Shown: positions 7,919-16,018 of the stretch, piece by piece
Position numbering within the stretch: position 1 is the stretch's first letter
Layout: the number at the start of each line of letters is the position of its first letter
Source of the DNA: Azoarcus sp. PA01
Lineage (GTDB): Bacteria > Pseudomonadota > Gammaproteobacteria > Burkholderiales > Rhodocyclaceae
Direction of reading: 5' to 3'
Assembly (NCBI GenBank): GCA_001274695.2
Contig: LARU01000005.1
Coordinates: forward strand, 62,001 to 126,000
Length of the DNA stretch: 64,000 bases
Notes under the pieces: generated by a model
Seen by the model: only the letters and a program-made list of their open reading frames with translations
What the model was told of the DNA's origin: nothing
The model's database searches: none
Translations under genes and position numbers: made by a program

Positions 7919-8554
7919 CTAAACCAGCACCGGCGCGAAAACACCCTGCTGCATCATTGCAGTGTGGGTAGGCGCAGCACCCTTCTAATGATTAAGCGGT
8001 TGTTCCATCGAGTCGAGATAGTGCCGAAAGGGTTTGTGTATGCGCAGAGTAACGTGTGAGAGGTGACTTGATTGGCGCTCGAGTCGCAGCGAACCCGAAC
8101 ATCAAACCGATCGGTCTCCGGTCCCCGGTAGGGACCGTCCGGCCGGGGCAGCATGGTACCAGCCCGACTGAACAAGGTCTCTGCCGTCACGTCGGCGAGC
8201 AAGTGAGGTTTCGTATCGACTTTTCACGCGCCCTCACTATTGTTTGCACGGTCTCGTCGCGCCGGCTGCGGGAAGCCGGATTACTGGGCCGAGTCGAAGC
8301 CGGGAAGGGCGATTGCAGGGGGACGTGGGGAGCGGGACTCTTCCGCACCCTCGTTATCCGGGCCCTGCGGGTTCATTCGCCGTGGCGCGGGTTTTCCGCC
8401 GCCGCATTCGTTGAGATTTCGTCAGGAGAGAGACATGGCGCGATGTGATGTATGCGGCAACGAGTACGACAAGGCGTTTCAGGTCACGATGGAAGGCCAG
8501 ACCAAGACGTTCGACTGAATCGCCCCGGGTTTCGCGGAGGCCGTTTTGTGTGAG

Positions 8555-9460
8555 TCAGGCGGCGACCGCCTGCTCGCCAAGGCTGCGGTAATAGTTTGCC
8601 TCGGCTTCGGCTGGGGGAATGTACCCGATCGGCTCAAGTAACCGGTGATGGTTGAACCACGAGACCCATTCGAGGGTGGCCAGCTCGACCGCTTCGACGC
8701 TTTTCCAGGGCCCACGCCGGTGAATGACTTCTGCCTTGTAGAGCCCGTTGATGGTTTCGGCGAGCGCGTTGTCGTAGCTGTCGCCCCGGCTGCCGACCGA
8801 CGGCTCGATGCCCGCTTCTGCCAGTCGCTCGCTGTATCGGATCGAGACGTACTGCGAGCCGCGATCGCTATGATGAATCAAAGCATTACGTTCGGGTTGG
8901 CGCGCCCACAGGGACTGTTCCAGCGCATCGAGGACGAACTCCGTGCGCATGGACCGGCTGACGCGCCAACCTACGATGTAGCGGGCGAAGACGTCGATGA
9001 CGAAGGCGACGTACACGAAACCCTGCCAGGTCGAGACATAGGTGAAGTCGGAAACCCAGAGCTGGTTCGGGCGCTGCGCGGCGAACTGACGATTGACGCG
9101 ATCGAGCGGACAAGGAGCAGCAGGATCCGGCCGGGTAGTCCGCATGACCTTGCCGCGCATGGCGCCGCGCAGCCCTTTGACACGCATCAACCGCTCAACC
9201 GTGCAGCGGGCGACCTCAAGGCCTTCGCGCCGCAACTGCCGCCATACCTTGCGCGCTCCATACACCTGCAGATTCGCCTGCCAGATCCGCTCGATGTGGT
9301 CCTCCAGCATCGCGTCGCGACGGGCCCGCGCACAGCGCAAAGCCGGATCGCGCCGGCGCGCCACGGCACGTCGATAAGCCGACGGGGCGACCTGCAGCAC
9401 CTTGCAGATCGGCTCGACCCCGAAGTGCTCGCGGTGCGTGTCGATGAAACCGTTCATCAC
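8555..9460 (-). CDS. IS3-family transposase OrfB
   Basis: A 301-residue integrase-like catalytic protein. The N-terminal HTH_21-like segment ([31 protein letters not shown]) is followed by the rve core. The DDE triad is seen as [15 protein letters not shown] and [12 protein letters not shown], with the usual spacing. Its start overlaps the end of orfA by four bases, fitting production of an OrfAB fusion by -1 frameshifting as in this family. The sequence equals that of copy 2, so it is probably recent and active. Confidence 0.95.
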   Translation of the reverse strand: MMNGFIDTHREHFGVEPICKVLQVAPSAYRRAVARRRDPALRCARARRDAMLEDHIERIWQANLQVYGARKVWRQLRREGLEVARCTVERLMRVKGLRGAMRGKVMRTTRPDPAAPCPLDRVNRQFAAQRPNQLWVSDFTYVSTWQGFVYVAFVIDVFARYIVGWRVSRSMRTEFVLDALEQSLWARQPERNALIHHSDRGSQYVSIRYSERLAEAGIEPSVGSRGDSYDNALAETINGLYKAEVIHRRGPWKSVEAVELATLEWVSWFNHHRLLEPIGYIPPAEAEANYYRSLGEQAVAA

Positions 9461-9786
9461 TTGTTGCGGCGGTCGAGCTCCGCCTGCGCGAAATACGCGC
9501 TGGCCAGGCGCAGGATCTCGTTGGCCTTCTTCAGCTCGCGGACCTCGCGCTCGAGTTCCCTGATGCGTTGCTGCTCGGCGTTCGTGAGCCCCTCGCGCTG
9601 GCCGGTGTCGCGCTCATGCTGGCGAACCCACCGGCGCAGTGTCTCCGCCGTGCAGCCAATCTTTGCCGCGATCGAGACGATCGCCGCCCACTGGGATTCG
9701 TACTGACCCTTGGCCTCACACACCATACGCACGGCGCGCTCGGTGACCTCGGGGGAGAACTTCGCTGTCTTTTTCATGGGCTCCAT
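9457..9786 (-). CDS. IS3-family transposase OrfA
   Basis: A 109-residue helix-turn-helix protein: [14 protein letters not shown], then [20 protein letters not shown], followed by a leucine-zipper-like coiled coil ([21 protein letters not shown]). It binds the IS ends and is fused to OrfB by frameshifting for transposition. Confidence 0.95.
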   Translation of the reverse strand: MEPMKKTAKFSPEVTERAVRMVCEAKGQYESQWAAIVSIAAKIGCTAETLRRWVRQHERDTGQREGLTNAEQQRIRELEREVRELKKANEILRLASAYFAQAELDRRNK

Positions 9787-10098
9787 CTTCTCAAGAGTTG
9801 GAGCCTCCGCAAAACCCGGGGCGATTCAGACAGCTTCGAATGCGCGATCCATGCGTGCGCGCCCGCGTGCGCGCATTGCGGCTGCAAGATCGTCGGCCAT
9901 GGCGTCGAAGGCGGGGGTAAGTACTTCTGCTGCGTCAACTGCGCGAAGAACGCTGGAGTCGAGCAGCTTCGCGACCGCGCCTGAGCCCGGCCCGGATCGC
10001 CATTGCGGTGCGGGTCGGCGTGCCGCAAATCTGTGCCGAACTCGCGGGTGAGGCCGCTCAGCCATTGACGTCGATCGGGAGGAATGTTCCGATAAGCC

Positions 10099-11226
10099 AT
10101 GGCCCAACGTGAACCTCCCACCGACGTGCCGGACCGCCAGCCTGAACGCGTGGAAATCGACTTCCGCGAGATCCCTTTCCAGGGAATCGTCGAGCAGTCC
10201 TTGGCGGGCGTGTATCTGGTCTTCCGCGAGCGTTTCCAGTACGCAAACTCGACCTTTGCCGAGATGTTCGGCTACACGCAAGAGGAGTTCGTCGGTACGT
10301 CGATTCGGGACCTCGTTCTCCCGGACTTCGTTGGGGAAGCGATGGAGTACTATCGCCTTCGCGTTTACGAGGGCGTGCCGTCGATTCGCTATTTCACGCG
10401 GTGTCGGCATCGGGATGGCCACACTGTTCATATCGAGGTACACGGATCTCGGGTGGACTACCATGGCGAGCCTGCGCTGGCGGGAGTCGTGATCGACGTC
10501 AGCGAGCGCGTCCGGCGAGACCTGGATCTGCACCGGTCGCGACGGCGGCTCAGAGAGCTGGCCTCTTACCTCAACAGCTCGCGCGAGGAGTTGCGCGGAC
10601 AGCTGGCGCGCGAAGTGCACGATGTCCTCGGTGGAATGCTCAGCTCCATCAAGCTCGACGTCTTCCGCATCCAGCGGCGGACCACCGATCCTGCCTTGGC
10701 GGAGATTCGCGAGATCACGGAAGAACTCCTCCCGCTGATCCAGGACACGATCGACACCGCCCGGCAGATTTCGGATGAGTTGCGGCCGCGCATGCTGGAT
10801 ACGCTCGGGCTGGTCGCCGCCATTCGCGGCGAGCTCGAAGCCTTCGGCCGGCGCAACGAGATCCTCGTCGGCTTCACGCTGGAGGGGGACGACCCCGAGC
10901 TGTCCGCCGAGACGGCCACGCAATGCTTCCGCGTGTTCCAGGAGGCCTTGACGAATATCGGGCGGCACGCGCAGGCGGAAACGGTCGAGGTGCGGGTGCG
11001 CAACCGCGATGGCCGTTTCGAGATGCAGGTTCGCGACGACGGGAAGGGCATCGATCGGCCTTCGATGCGGGAAGGGTCGATCGGGATGTTGAGCATGGCC
11101 GAACGTGCGCGCAGCATCGGAGGGTCGCTTTATGTTCACGCCCGCGCCGGCGGCGGCACGGTCGTGCTCCTCGCAGTACCGGGCTATATGGAGCGGCGCA
11201 GCAATGATCGAACTGCTGATCGTTGA
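10099..11226 (+). CDS. PAS-domain sensor histidine kinase (NarX/HisKA_3 class)
   Basis: A 375-residue cytoplasmic kinase with no transmembrane segment or signal peptide. A PAS domain lies at about 28-140 (GIVEQSLAGVYLVF, FAEMFGYTQEEFVG, then a PAC-like GVVIDVSERVRR). The HisKA_3 dimerisation box holds the phospho-accepting His174 (LAREVHDVLGGMLSSIKLD). A HATPase_c domain follows with FQEALTNIGRHAQ, RDDGKGID and a Gly-rich GSIGMLSMAERA. Its gene overlaps the response-regulator gene by 23 bases. It lies just upstream of the paa operon, so it may sense phenylacetate or a precursor and control that operon, as StyS-StyR does in styrene degraders. The link is inferred from position. Confidence 0.9.
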   Translation: MAQREPPTDVPDRQPERVEIDFREIPFQGIVEQSLAGVYLVFRERFQYANSTFAEMFGYTQEEFVGTSIRDLVLPDFVGEAMEYYRLRVYEGVPSIRYFTRCRHRDGHTVHIEVHGSRVDYHGEPALAGVVIDVSERVRRDLDLHRSRRRLRELASYLNSSREELRGQLAREVHDVLGGMLSSIKLDVFRIQRRTTDPALAEIREITEELLPLIQDTIDTARQISDELRPRMLDTLGLVAAIRGELEAFGRRNEILVGFTLEGDDPELSAETATQCFRVFQEALTNIGRHAQAETVEVRVRNRDGRFEMQVRDDGKGIDRPSMREGSIGMLSMAERARSIGGSLYVHARAGGGTVVLLAVPGYMERRSNDRTADR

Positions 11227-11836
11227 TGACCATACGATCTTCCGCTCCGGTCTGAGGCGCATGCTCTCGGACGAGGCGGACCTGCATGTCGCGGACGAGG
11301 CGAGCGACGGCGCGAGCGCGCTGGCGAAGATCCGCACCGGCAAGTTCGATGTCGTTTTGATGGACATCAACATGGCCGGGCGCAGCGGCCTCGACACCCT
11401 CGAGTCGATCCGTGCCGAGCGCCCGGAGCTGCCGGTCATCATGCTGTCGATGTACCCGGAGGAGCAGTACGCGGTGCTCGCGCTGCGGGCACGCGCGAAT
11501 GCCTACCTTTCCAAGGATGTGGAGCCGCAGGAGCTGCTGACCGCGATCCGGCACGTGGTCGGAGGAGGGCGCTACGTCTCGCCGCGCAGTGCCGCCAGCC
11601 TCCTGATGCAGATGGACCGTACCCGCGAAGGCGCGCCGCACGAAAAGCTCACCGCGCGCGAGATGCAGGTGATGATGAAGATCGTGCGCGGCATGTCGCT
11701 GACCGACGTGGGCATCCAGATGTGCCTCTCGGTGAAAACCGTCAGCACCTACCGAGTCCGCATCCTCGAGAAGCTGGGCCTCGCGAGCAACGCCGAACTG
11801 GTGCAGTACGCGATGCGCAACGGCCTCCTCGACTGA
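11204..11836 (+). CDS. NarL/FixJ-family response regulator
   Basis: A 210-residue regulator starting MIELLIVDDHTIF. The receiver domain (1-120) has D8/D9, phospho-acceptor D54 (VVLMDINMAG) and K104-type LSKDVEP. A LuxR-type helix-turn-helix occupies about 145-205 (LTAREMQVMMKIVRG then LSVKTVSTYRVRILEKL). The start lies inside the end of the kinase gene, so the two are translated together. The longer frame back to 11105 only overlaps the kinase. Its likely target is the paa promoter region at 11840-12193. Confidence 0.92.
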   Translation: MIELLIVDDHTIFRSGLRRMLSDEADLHVADEASDGASALAKIRTGKFDVVLMDINMAGRSGLDTLESIRAERPELPVIMLSMYPEEQYAVLALRARANAYLSKDVEPQELLTAIRHVVGGGRYVSPRSAASLLMQMDRTREGAPHEKLTAREMQVMMKIVRGMSLTDVGIQMCLSVKTVSTYRVRILEKLGLASNAELVQYAMRNGLLD

Positions 11837-12109
11837 CTGAGCGCAGAGGGCGCATTTCCCTCCGACGTTTTACCGGGAGGCCGATGACCGGCTTAAAGTT
11901 GCTCTCGTCATGCTGCACCAGCAAGCCAGCTGCGAATCATTCGTGTATCACGAGGACTCCCATGTCGGCGTGACCGTGTAGTCGCCGGGGGATGCTGCGG
12001 CCTACCGGCTTTCGGGCTTCTCCAATCAGAAAATTCCTACAAAAGGTCGGGAACACTCCGACAGCTCTGGTGGACATCGCTCCCTAAGATTCGCTCCAAC
12101 GCCTGTTTG

Positions 12110-12157
12110 GCATGAGTCATGCACGACTCCAAGCGCGCGACAAGACGTATCACGTCT
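12110..12157 (+). promoter_or_regulatory. two inverted repeats upstream of paaA
   Basis: GCATGAGTCATGC (12110-12122, dyad centred on G) and AGACGTATCACGTCT (arms 12143-12148 and 12152-12157) lie 37-84 bp before the paaA ATG. They are candidate operators for the adjacent response regulator or for a PaaR-type repressor not seen here. No clear -35/-10 pair could be assigned. Confidence 0.35.
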
Positions 12158-12193
12158 GACAAAGGATGCACGAACTCGGAGAGGAGGAAGAAC

Positions 12194-13195
12194 ATGTACG
12201 CCCAGATGGTGGACACAGGGATGAAGCGGGTGCAGGGGCTGGACGAGATGTCGGCCGAGGAGCGCGCGTTTCAGGAAAAGATCGACGCCGGCATCAAGAT
12301 CGAGGCGAAGGACTGGATGCCCGAAGGCTACCGCCGCACGCTGATCCGTCAGATCTCGCAGCATGCGCATTCGGAAATCGTCGGCCAGCTGCCTGAAGGC
12401 AACTGGGTCACGCGCGCGCCGACCTTGAAGCGCAAGGCGATCCTGCTGGCGAAGATCCAGGACGAGGCCGGCCACGGGCTGTACCTGTATAGCGCCGCGG
12501 AAACGCTCGGCGTGACGCGCGACCAGGTGTACGCGGACCTGCTGTCGGGCAAGGTGAAATATTCCAGCATCTTCAACTACCCGACCACCAGCTGGGCCGA
12601 CATCGGCACGGTCGGCTGGCTGGTCGACGGCGCGGCGATCATGAACCAGATCCCGCTGTGCCGCTGCTCTTACGGCCCGTATTCGCGGGCGATGGTGCGC
12701 GTGTGCAAGGAGGAGTCCTTCCACCAGCGTCAGGGCTACGACCTCGTGATGACGATGGCGCGCGGCACGCCCGAACAGAAGCAGATGGCGCAGGACGCGC
12801 TGAACCGCTGGTGGTGGCCGGCCCTGATGATGTTCGGGCCCCCGGACAGCGACTCCGTGCATAGCGCGCAGTCGATGCAGTGGAAGATCAAGATCCTGTC
12901 GAACGACGAGCTGCGCCAGAAGTTCGTCGACCAGACCGTGCCGCAGGCCGAATACCTGGGCCTCACCGTGCCCGATCCCGAACTGAAGTGGAACGAGGAC
13001 ACCGGCCATTACGACTTCGGCGAGATCGACTGGGAGGAATTCCGCCAGGTCGTCGCCGGCAACGGCCCCTGCAACCGCGACCGCCTGCGCACCCGGGTGA
13101 AAGCCTGGGACGACGGCAAGTGGTTCCGCGACGCGCTGCTCGCCCACGCCGATAAGAAAGCCGAAAGACAAGTCGCGGCAGCCAAGGCCGCCTGA
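12194..13195 (+). CDS. paaA: phenylacetyl-CoA 1,2-epoxidase, catalytic subunit PaaA
   Basis: A 333-residue diiron oxygenase subunit of the PaaABC(D)E complex, which turns phenylacetyl-CoA into ring-1,2-epoxyphenylacetyl-CoA using O2 and NADPH. Iron-ligand motifs are visible: E61 in HSEIVGQ, E91xxH94 (DEAGH) and E174xxH177 (EESFH). The ATG at 12194 has GGAGGAAG just before it; an extension to 12119 is open but lacks a binding site. It is the first gene of a tightly spaced same-strand run through the enoyl-CoA hydratase. It acts in the cytoplasm and is full length for the family. Confidence 0.97.
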   Translation: MYAQMVDTGMKRVQGLDEMSAEERAFQEKIDAGIKIEAKDWMPEGYRRTLIRQISQHAHSEIVGQLPEGNWVTRAPTLKRKAILLAKIQDEAGHGLYLYSAAETLGVTRDQVYADLLSGKVKYSSIFNYPTTSWADIGTVGWLVDGAAIMNQIPLCRCSYGPYSRAMVRVCKEESFHQRQGYDLVMTMARGTPEQKQMAQDALNRWWWPALMMFGPPDSDSVHSAQSMQWKIKILSNDELRQKFVDQTVPQAEYLGLTVPDPELKWNEDTGHYDFGEIDWEEFRQVVAGNGPCNRDRLRTRVKAWDDGKWFRDALLAHADKKAERQVAAAKAA

Positions 13196-13220
13196 TAACG
13201 AGATCGAGAGGAGAAGAGAA

Positions 13221-13502
13221 ATGAAGGAATGGCCCCTTTGGGAAGTGTTCATCCGCAGCCAGCACGGCCTCGCGCACAAGCACGTCGGCAGCCTGCACGC
13301 ACCGGATGCCGAGATGGCGATCAACAACGCGCGCGACGTCTACACGCGCCGCAACGAAGGGCTGTCGATCTGGGTCGTGCCGGCGTCCGAAGTGACCGCG
13401 AGCAGCCCCGCCGACAAGGAAGCGCTGTTCGAGCCCGCGAACAACAAGATCTACCGCCATCCGACCTTCTTCCCGGTGCCGGAAGAAGTGAAGCACATGT
13501 GA
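13221..13502 (+). CDS. paaB: phenylacetyl-CoA epoxidase subunit PaaB
   Basis: A 93-residue small subunit starting MKEWPLWEVFIRSQHGL. The family hallmarks are visible: GLAHKHVGSLHAPDAEMAI, ARDVYTRRNEG, and a C-terminal NNKIYRHPTFF. It bridges PaaA-PaaC dimers in the multicomponent oxygenase. A GAGAGGAGAAGAG binding site precedes the ATG, 25 bp after paaA. Confidence 0.96.
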   Translation: MKEWPLWEVFIRSQHGLAHKHVGSLHAPDAEMAINNARDVYTRRNEGLSIWVVPASEVTASSPADKEALFEPANNKIYRHPTFFPVPEEVKHM

Positions 13503-13523
13503 TGACGGGATCGGGAGACAGAC

Positions 13524-14279
13524 ATGCTGCTCGATGACAAGTCCGTTTATCTGATGCGCCTCGGCGACAACGCGCTGGTGCTGTCGCAGCGCCTGTCCGA
13601 ATGGTGCGGCAAGGGTCCCGCCTTCGAGGAGGACATGGCGCTGACCAACATCGCGCTCGACCTGATCGGCCAGGCCCGGATGTGGCTGTCCTACGCCGGA
13701 GAGGTCGAAGGACGCGGCCGTGACGAGGACGCGCTGGCCTTCCGCCGCGACTCGCACGAGTTCACCAACCTGCTGCTCGTCGAGCAGCCGAACGGCGATT
13801 ACGCCCAGACGCTGGTGCGCCAGTTCTTCTTCGACGTGTGGCATCACCTTACGCTCGAAGCGCTGACGCGATCGGCTGACGACCGCATCGCCGACATCGC
13901 GTCGAAGGCGATCAAGGAAGTCGCGTACCACCTGCGGCGCAGCAGCGACCTGGTCGTGCGTCTGGGCGACGGCAGCGCGGAGAGCCGGCGTCGCATGCAG
14001 GCCGCAGTCGACGAACTGTGGATGTACACCGGCGAGATGTTCAACGCCGACGAGACCGAGGAGCTGCTCGGCGCGCAGGGGCTGGCGTGCGACCCCTCGA
14101 CCTTGAAGGACGTGTGGCTCGCGACGGTGCGCGAGATGTTCGCCGAAGCGACGCTCGAGCTTCCCGCAGGCGAGTGGATGCAGAAGGGCGGCAAGCAGGG
14201 CCGGCACGGGGAACACCTCGGCCTGTTGCTCGCCGAGATGCAGTTCCTGCAGCGCGCCTATCCCGGCGCGACGTGGTGA
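13524..14279 (+). CDS. paaC: phenylacetyl-CoA epoxidase structural subunit PaaC
   Basis: A 251-residue ferritin-like protein starting MLLDDKSVYLMRLGDNALVL. It has the same four-helix fold as PaaA and forms the structural heterodimer with it. Typical stretches are LSEWCGKGPAFEEDMALTNI, LDLIGQARMWL, and EVAYHLRRSSDLVVRLGDG. It lies 21 bp after paaB and is followed within a few bases by paaD. Confidence 0.96.
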   Translation: MLLDDKSVYLMRLGDNALVLSQRLSEWCGKGPAFEEDMALTNIALDLIGQARMWLSYAGEVEGRGRDEDALAFRRDSHEFTNLLLVEQPNGDYAQTLVRQFFFDVWHHLTLEALTRSADDRIADIASKAIKEVAYHLRRSSDLVVRLGDGSAESRRRMQAAVDELWMYTGEMFNADETEELLGAQGLACDPSTLKDVWLATVREMFAEATLELPAGEWMQKGGKQGRHGEHLGLLLAEMQFLQRAYPGATW

Positions 14280-14301
14280 CAACGTGGTAAGTGAGGCAGC
14301 G

Positions 14302-14835
14302 ATGGTCGACTTGCGCGAATGCAGCGAGAGAGTGTGGGGCTGGCTCGCCGACGTGCCGGATCCCGAAATTCCGGTCATTTCCATCGTCGATCTGGGGATC
14401 GTGAGGGAGGTGAACTGGCACGACGAGCCGGCCGGAGCGGTGTGCGAGGTGGTGATCACGCCGACGTATTCGGGATGCCCGGCGACGGAAGTCATCGGCC
14501 GCTCCATCGAGGAGGCGCTGCGTGAGCGGGGGGTGGAGCGGGTGCGGCTCGAAAGCCGCATCGCGCCGGCCTGGACGACGGACTGGCTGACCAGCGAGGG
14601 TCGCCGGAAGCTGCAGGAATACGGCATCGCGCCGCCTGCCCGTCGTGCCGACGGCCGGCAGGTGATCGACATCAGCGGGCTGCGCCGGCGTACGGCCGAT
14701 GACGCGCCCGCCGCATGTCCGCACTGCGGCTCGACGCACACCGAGCCGATCAGCCGCCATGGTTCGACCCCGTGCAAGGCGCTTCATCGCTGCCTCGACT
14801 GCCGCGAGCCGTTCGACTACTTCAAGTGCCACTGA
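14302..14835 (+). CDS. paaD: PaaD, iron-sulfur assembly-type factor for the epoxidase
   Basis: A 177-residue protein from the ATG at 14302 (GAGG five bases upstream). A GTG at 14284 would add six residues. The N-terminal MIP18/DUF59 domain (about 10-100) has VPDPEIPVISIVDLGIV and a Cys in TPTYSGCPATEV. The C-terminal zinc ribbon has CPHCGS and CLDC with a terminal FKCH. PaaD is thought to help maturation of the oxygenase metal centres. It sits between paaC and paaE as usual. Confidence 0.93.
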   Translation: MVDLRECSERVWGWLADVPDPEIPVISIVDLGIVREVNWHDEPAGAVCEVVITPTYSGCPATEVIGRSIEEALRERGVERVRLESRIAPAWTTDWLTSEGRRKLQEYGIAPPARRADGRQVIDISGLRRRTADDAPAACPHCGSTHTEPISRHGSTPCKALHRCLDCREPFDYFKCH

Positions 14836-14860
14836 GAAAGGCACAGCAAAGGAGCAAGAG

Positions 14861-15937
14861 ATGAGCAAGTTTCACGATATCCGGGTCGCCAGTGTGCGCC
14901 CCGAGACCCGCGACGCGATCGTCGTCACCTTCGACGTGCCGCCGTCGCTCGCGGAAGCGTTCCACTACGCCCCCGGCCAGCACTTGACCCTGCGCACCGA
15001 GATCGGCGGTGAGGACGTGCGCCGTTCGTATTCGATCTGTTCAGGCGCCGACGAGCGCGCGTTGCGCATCGCGATCAAGCGCGTGCATGGCGGCCTGTTC
15101 TCGAACTGGGCGAACGACTTCCTGAAGCCCGGCGTGAGCGTGCAGGTGATGCCGCCTTCCGGCCACTTCGGCATCACGCCCGACGCGCACGTCGCACGCC
15201 GCTACGTCGGCTTCGCGGCCGGCAGCGGCATCACGCCGATCCTGTCGCTGGTCACGACGCTGCTGGCCGGCGAGCCCGGAAGCCGCTTCACGCTGGTGTA
15301 CGGCAACCGTTCGTCGTCGAGCGTGATGTTCCGCGAAGATCTCGCCGACCTGAAGGACGAGTACGGCGAGCGCCTGAACCTGGTGCACGTGCTCTCCCGC
15401 GAGCAGCAGGACATCGACCTCTTCAACGGCCGCATCGACCGCGAGCGCTGCGACGCGCTGCTCGCGCAGTGGATCGACCCGAAGCGCATCGACGTCGCGT
15501 TCATTTGCGGCCCGATGGACATGATGGAAGCGGTGTCCGCGTCGCTGCAGGAGCACGGCGTGCCGAGGGCCGCGATCAAGATGGAGCTTTTCGCGACCAG
15601 CCTGCCGAAAGGGCCGCGTCCGGCGCATTCGCATCCGGTCAAGGGGACGGAGGAATGCGAAGTCACGGTGATCCAGGACGGCCGCGTGCGCCAGTTCACG
15701 ATGCCGAAGAACCGCGACTCGGTGCTCGACGCCGGCCTCGCGCAGGGCATCGAGATGCCGTACTCGTGCAAGGGCGGCGTGTGCTCGACCTGCCGCTGCA
15801 AGGTCATCGATGGCGAGGTCGACCACGACACCAACTTCGCGCTCGAGGACTACGAGGTCGCGCGCGGCTTCCGCCTGTCGTGCCAGAGCTATCCCGTCAC
15901 GGACAAGCTGGTCATCGACTTCGATCAGGAAACCTGA
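14861..15937 (+). CDS. paaE: phenylacetyl-CoA epoxidase reductase PaaE
   Basis: A 358-residue NADPH-dependent reductase supplying electrons to PaaABC. The ATG at 14861 has AAAGGAG upstream; the frame is open to 14699 but overlaps paaD. A FAD-binding ferredoxin-reductase domain spans about 1-105 (HYAPGQHLTLR, RRSYSICSG). The NAD(P) domain is at about 110-230 (GFAAGSGITPILSLV). A C-terminal plant-type 2Fe-2S domain has CKGGVCSTCRC plus a fourth Cys in RLSCQS. The gene is complete. Confidence 0.96.
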   Translation: MSKFHDIRVASVRPETRDAIVVTFDVPPSLAEAFHYAPGQHLTLRTEIGGEDVRRSYSICSGADERALRIAIKRVHGGLFSNWANDFLKPGVSVQVMPPSGHFGITPDAHVARRYVGFAAGSGITPILSLVTTLLAGEPGSRFTLVYGNRSSSSVMFREDLADLKDEYGERLNLVHVLSREQQDIDLFNGRIDRERCDALLAQWIDPKRIDVAFICGPMDMMEAVSASLQEHGVPRAAIKMELFATSLPKGPRPAHSHPVKGTEECEVTVIQDGRVRQFTMPKNRDSVLDAGLAQGIEMPYSCKGGVCSTCRCKVIDGEVDHDTNFALEDYEVARGFRLSCQSYPVTDKLVIDFDQET

Positions 15938-16018
15938 CGAACAGGACTGCAGCACTCCCGGCAACGGCCCGCAGAGGCCGCTCCGGCACGATCCCAATAC
16001 CCTACAGAGAGAATCGAA

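Larger units (their letters stand above)
8516..9828 (-). mobile_element. IS3-family insertion sequence, copy 1 (1313 bp)
   Basis: The ends are TGAATCGCCCCGGGTTT...GCGGAGGC on the left and its near-perfect reverse complement on the right (17 bp identical, then one mismatch). The 3-bp target duplication is GAC at 8513-8515 and 9829-9831. It carries orfA and orfB on the minus strand. An apparently identical copy lies at 32671-33983 in the same orientation. Confidence 0.95.
8435..9984 (+). pseudogene. small Cys-rich metal-binding-type protein gene split by IS3 copy 1
   Basis: Codons 1-27 (8435-8515, starting MARCDVCGNEYDKAF) and the remaining 50 codons plus stop (9832-9984) rejoin perfectly when the IS and one copy of its GAC target duplication are removed. 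The restored 77-residue protein reads through KTFD-SFECAIHAC. It holds several Cys pairs (CDVC, CAHCGC, CCVNCAK), which suggests zinc or other metal binding. An AGGAGAG binding site precedes the ATG. As it stands the gene is interrupted. The region 7919-8434 before it shows no gene and probably holds its promoter. Confidence 0.8.

Noticed and set aside
7919..8434. Short frames in the gap before the Cys-rich gene
   Set aside because: None has a binding site or a recognisable motif; the stretch is treated as non-coding.
9826..11442. Long antisense frame over the sensor kinase and regulator
   Set aside because: Plus-strand proteins have complete kinase and receiver motifs; the antisense product has no recognisable feature.
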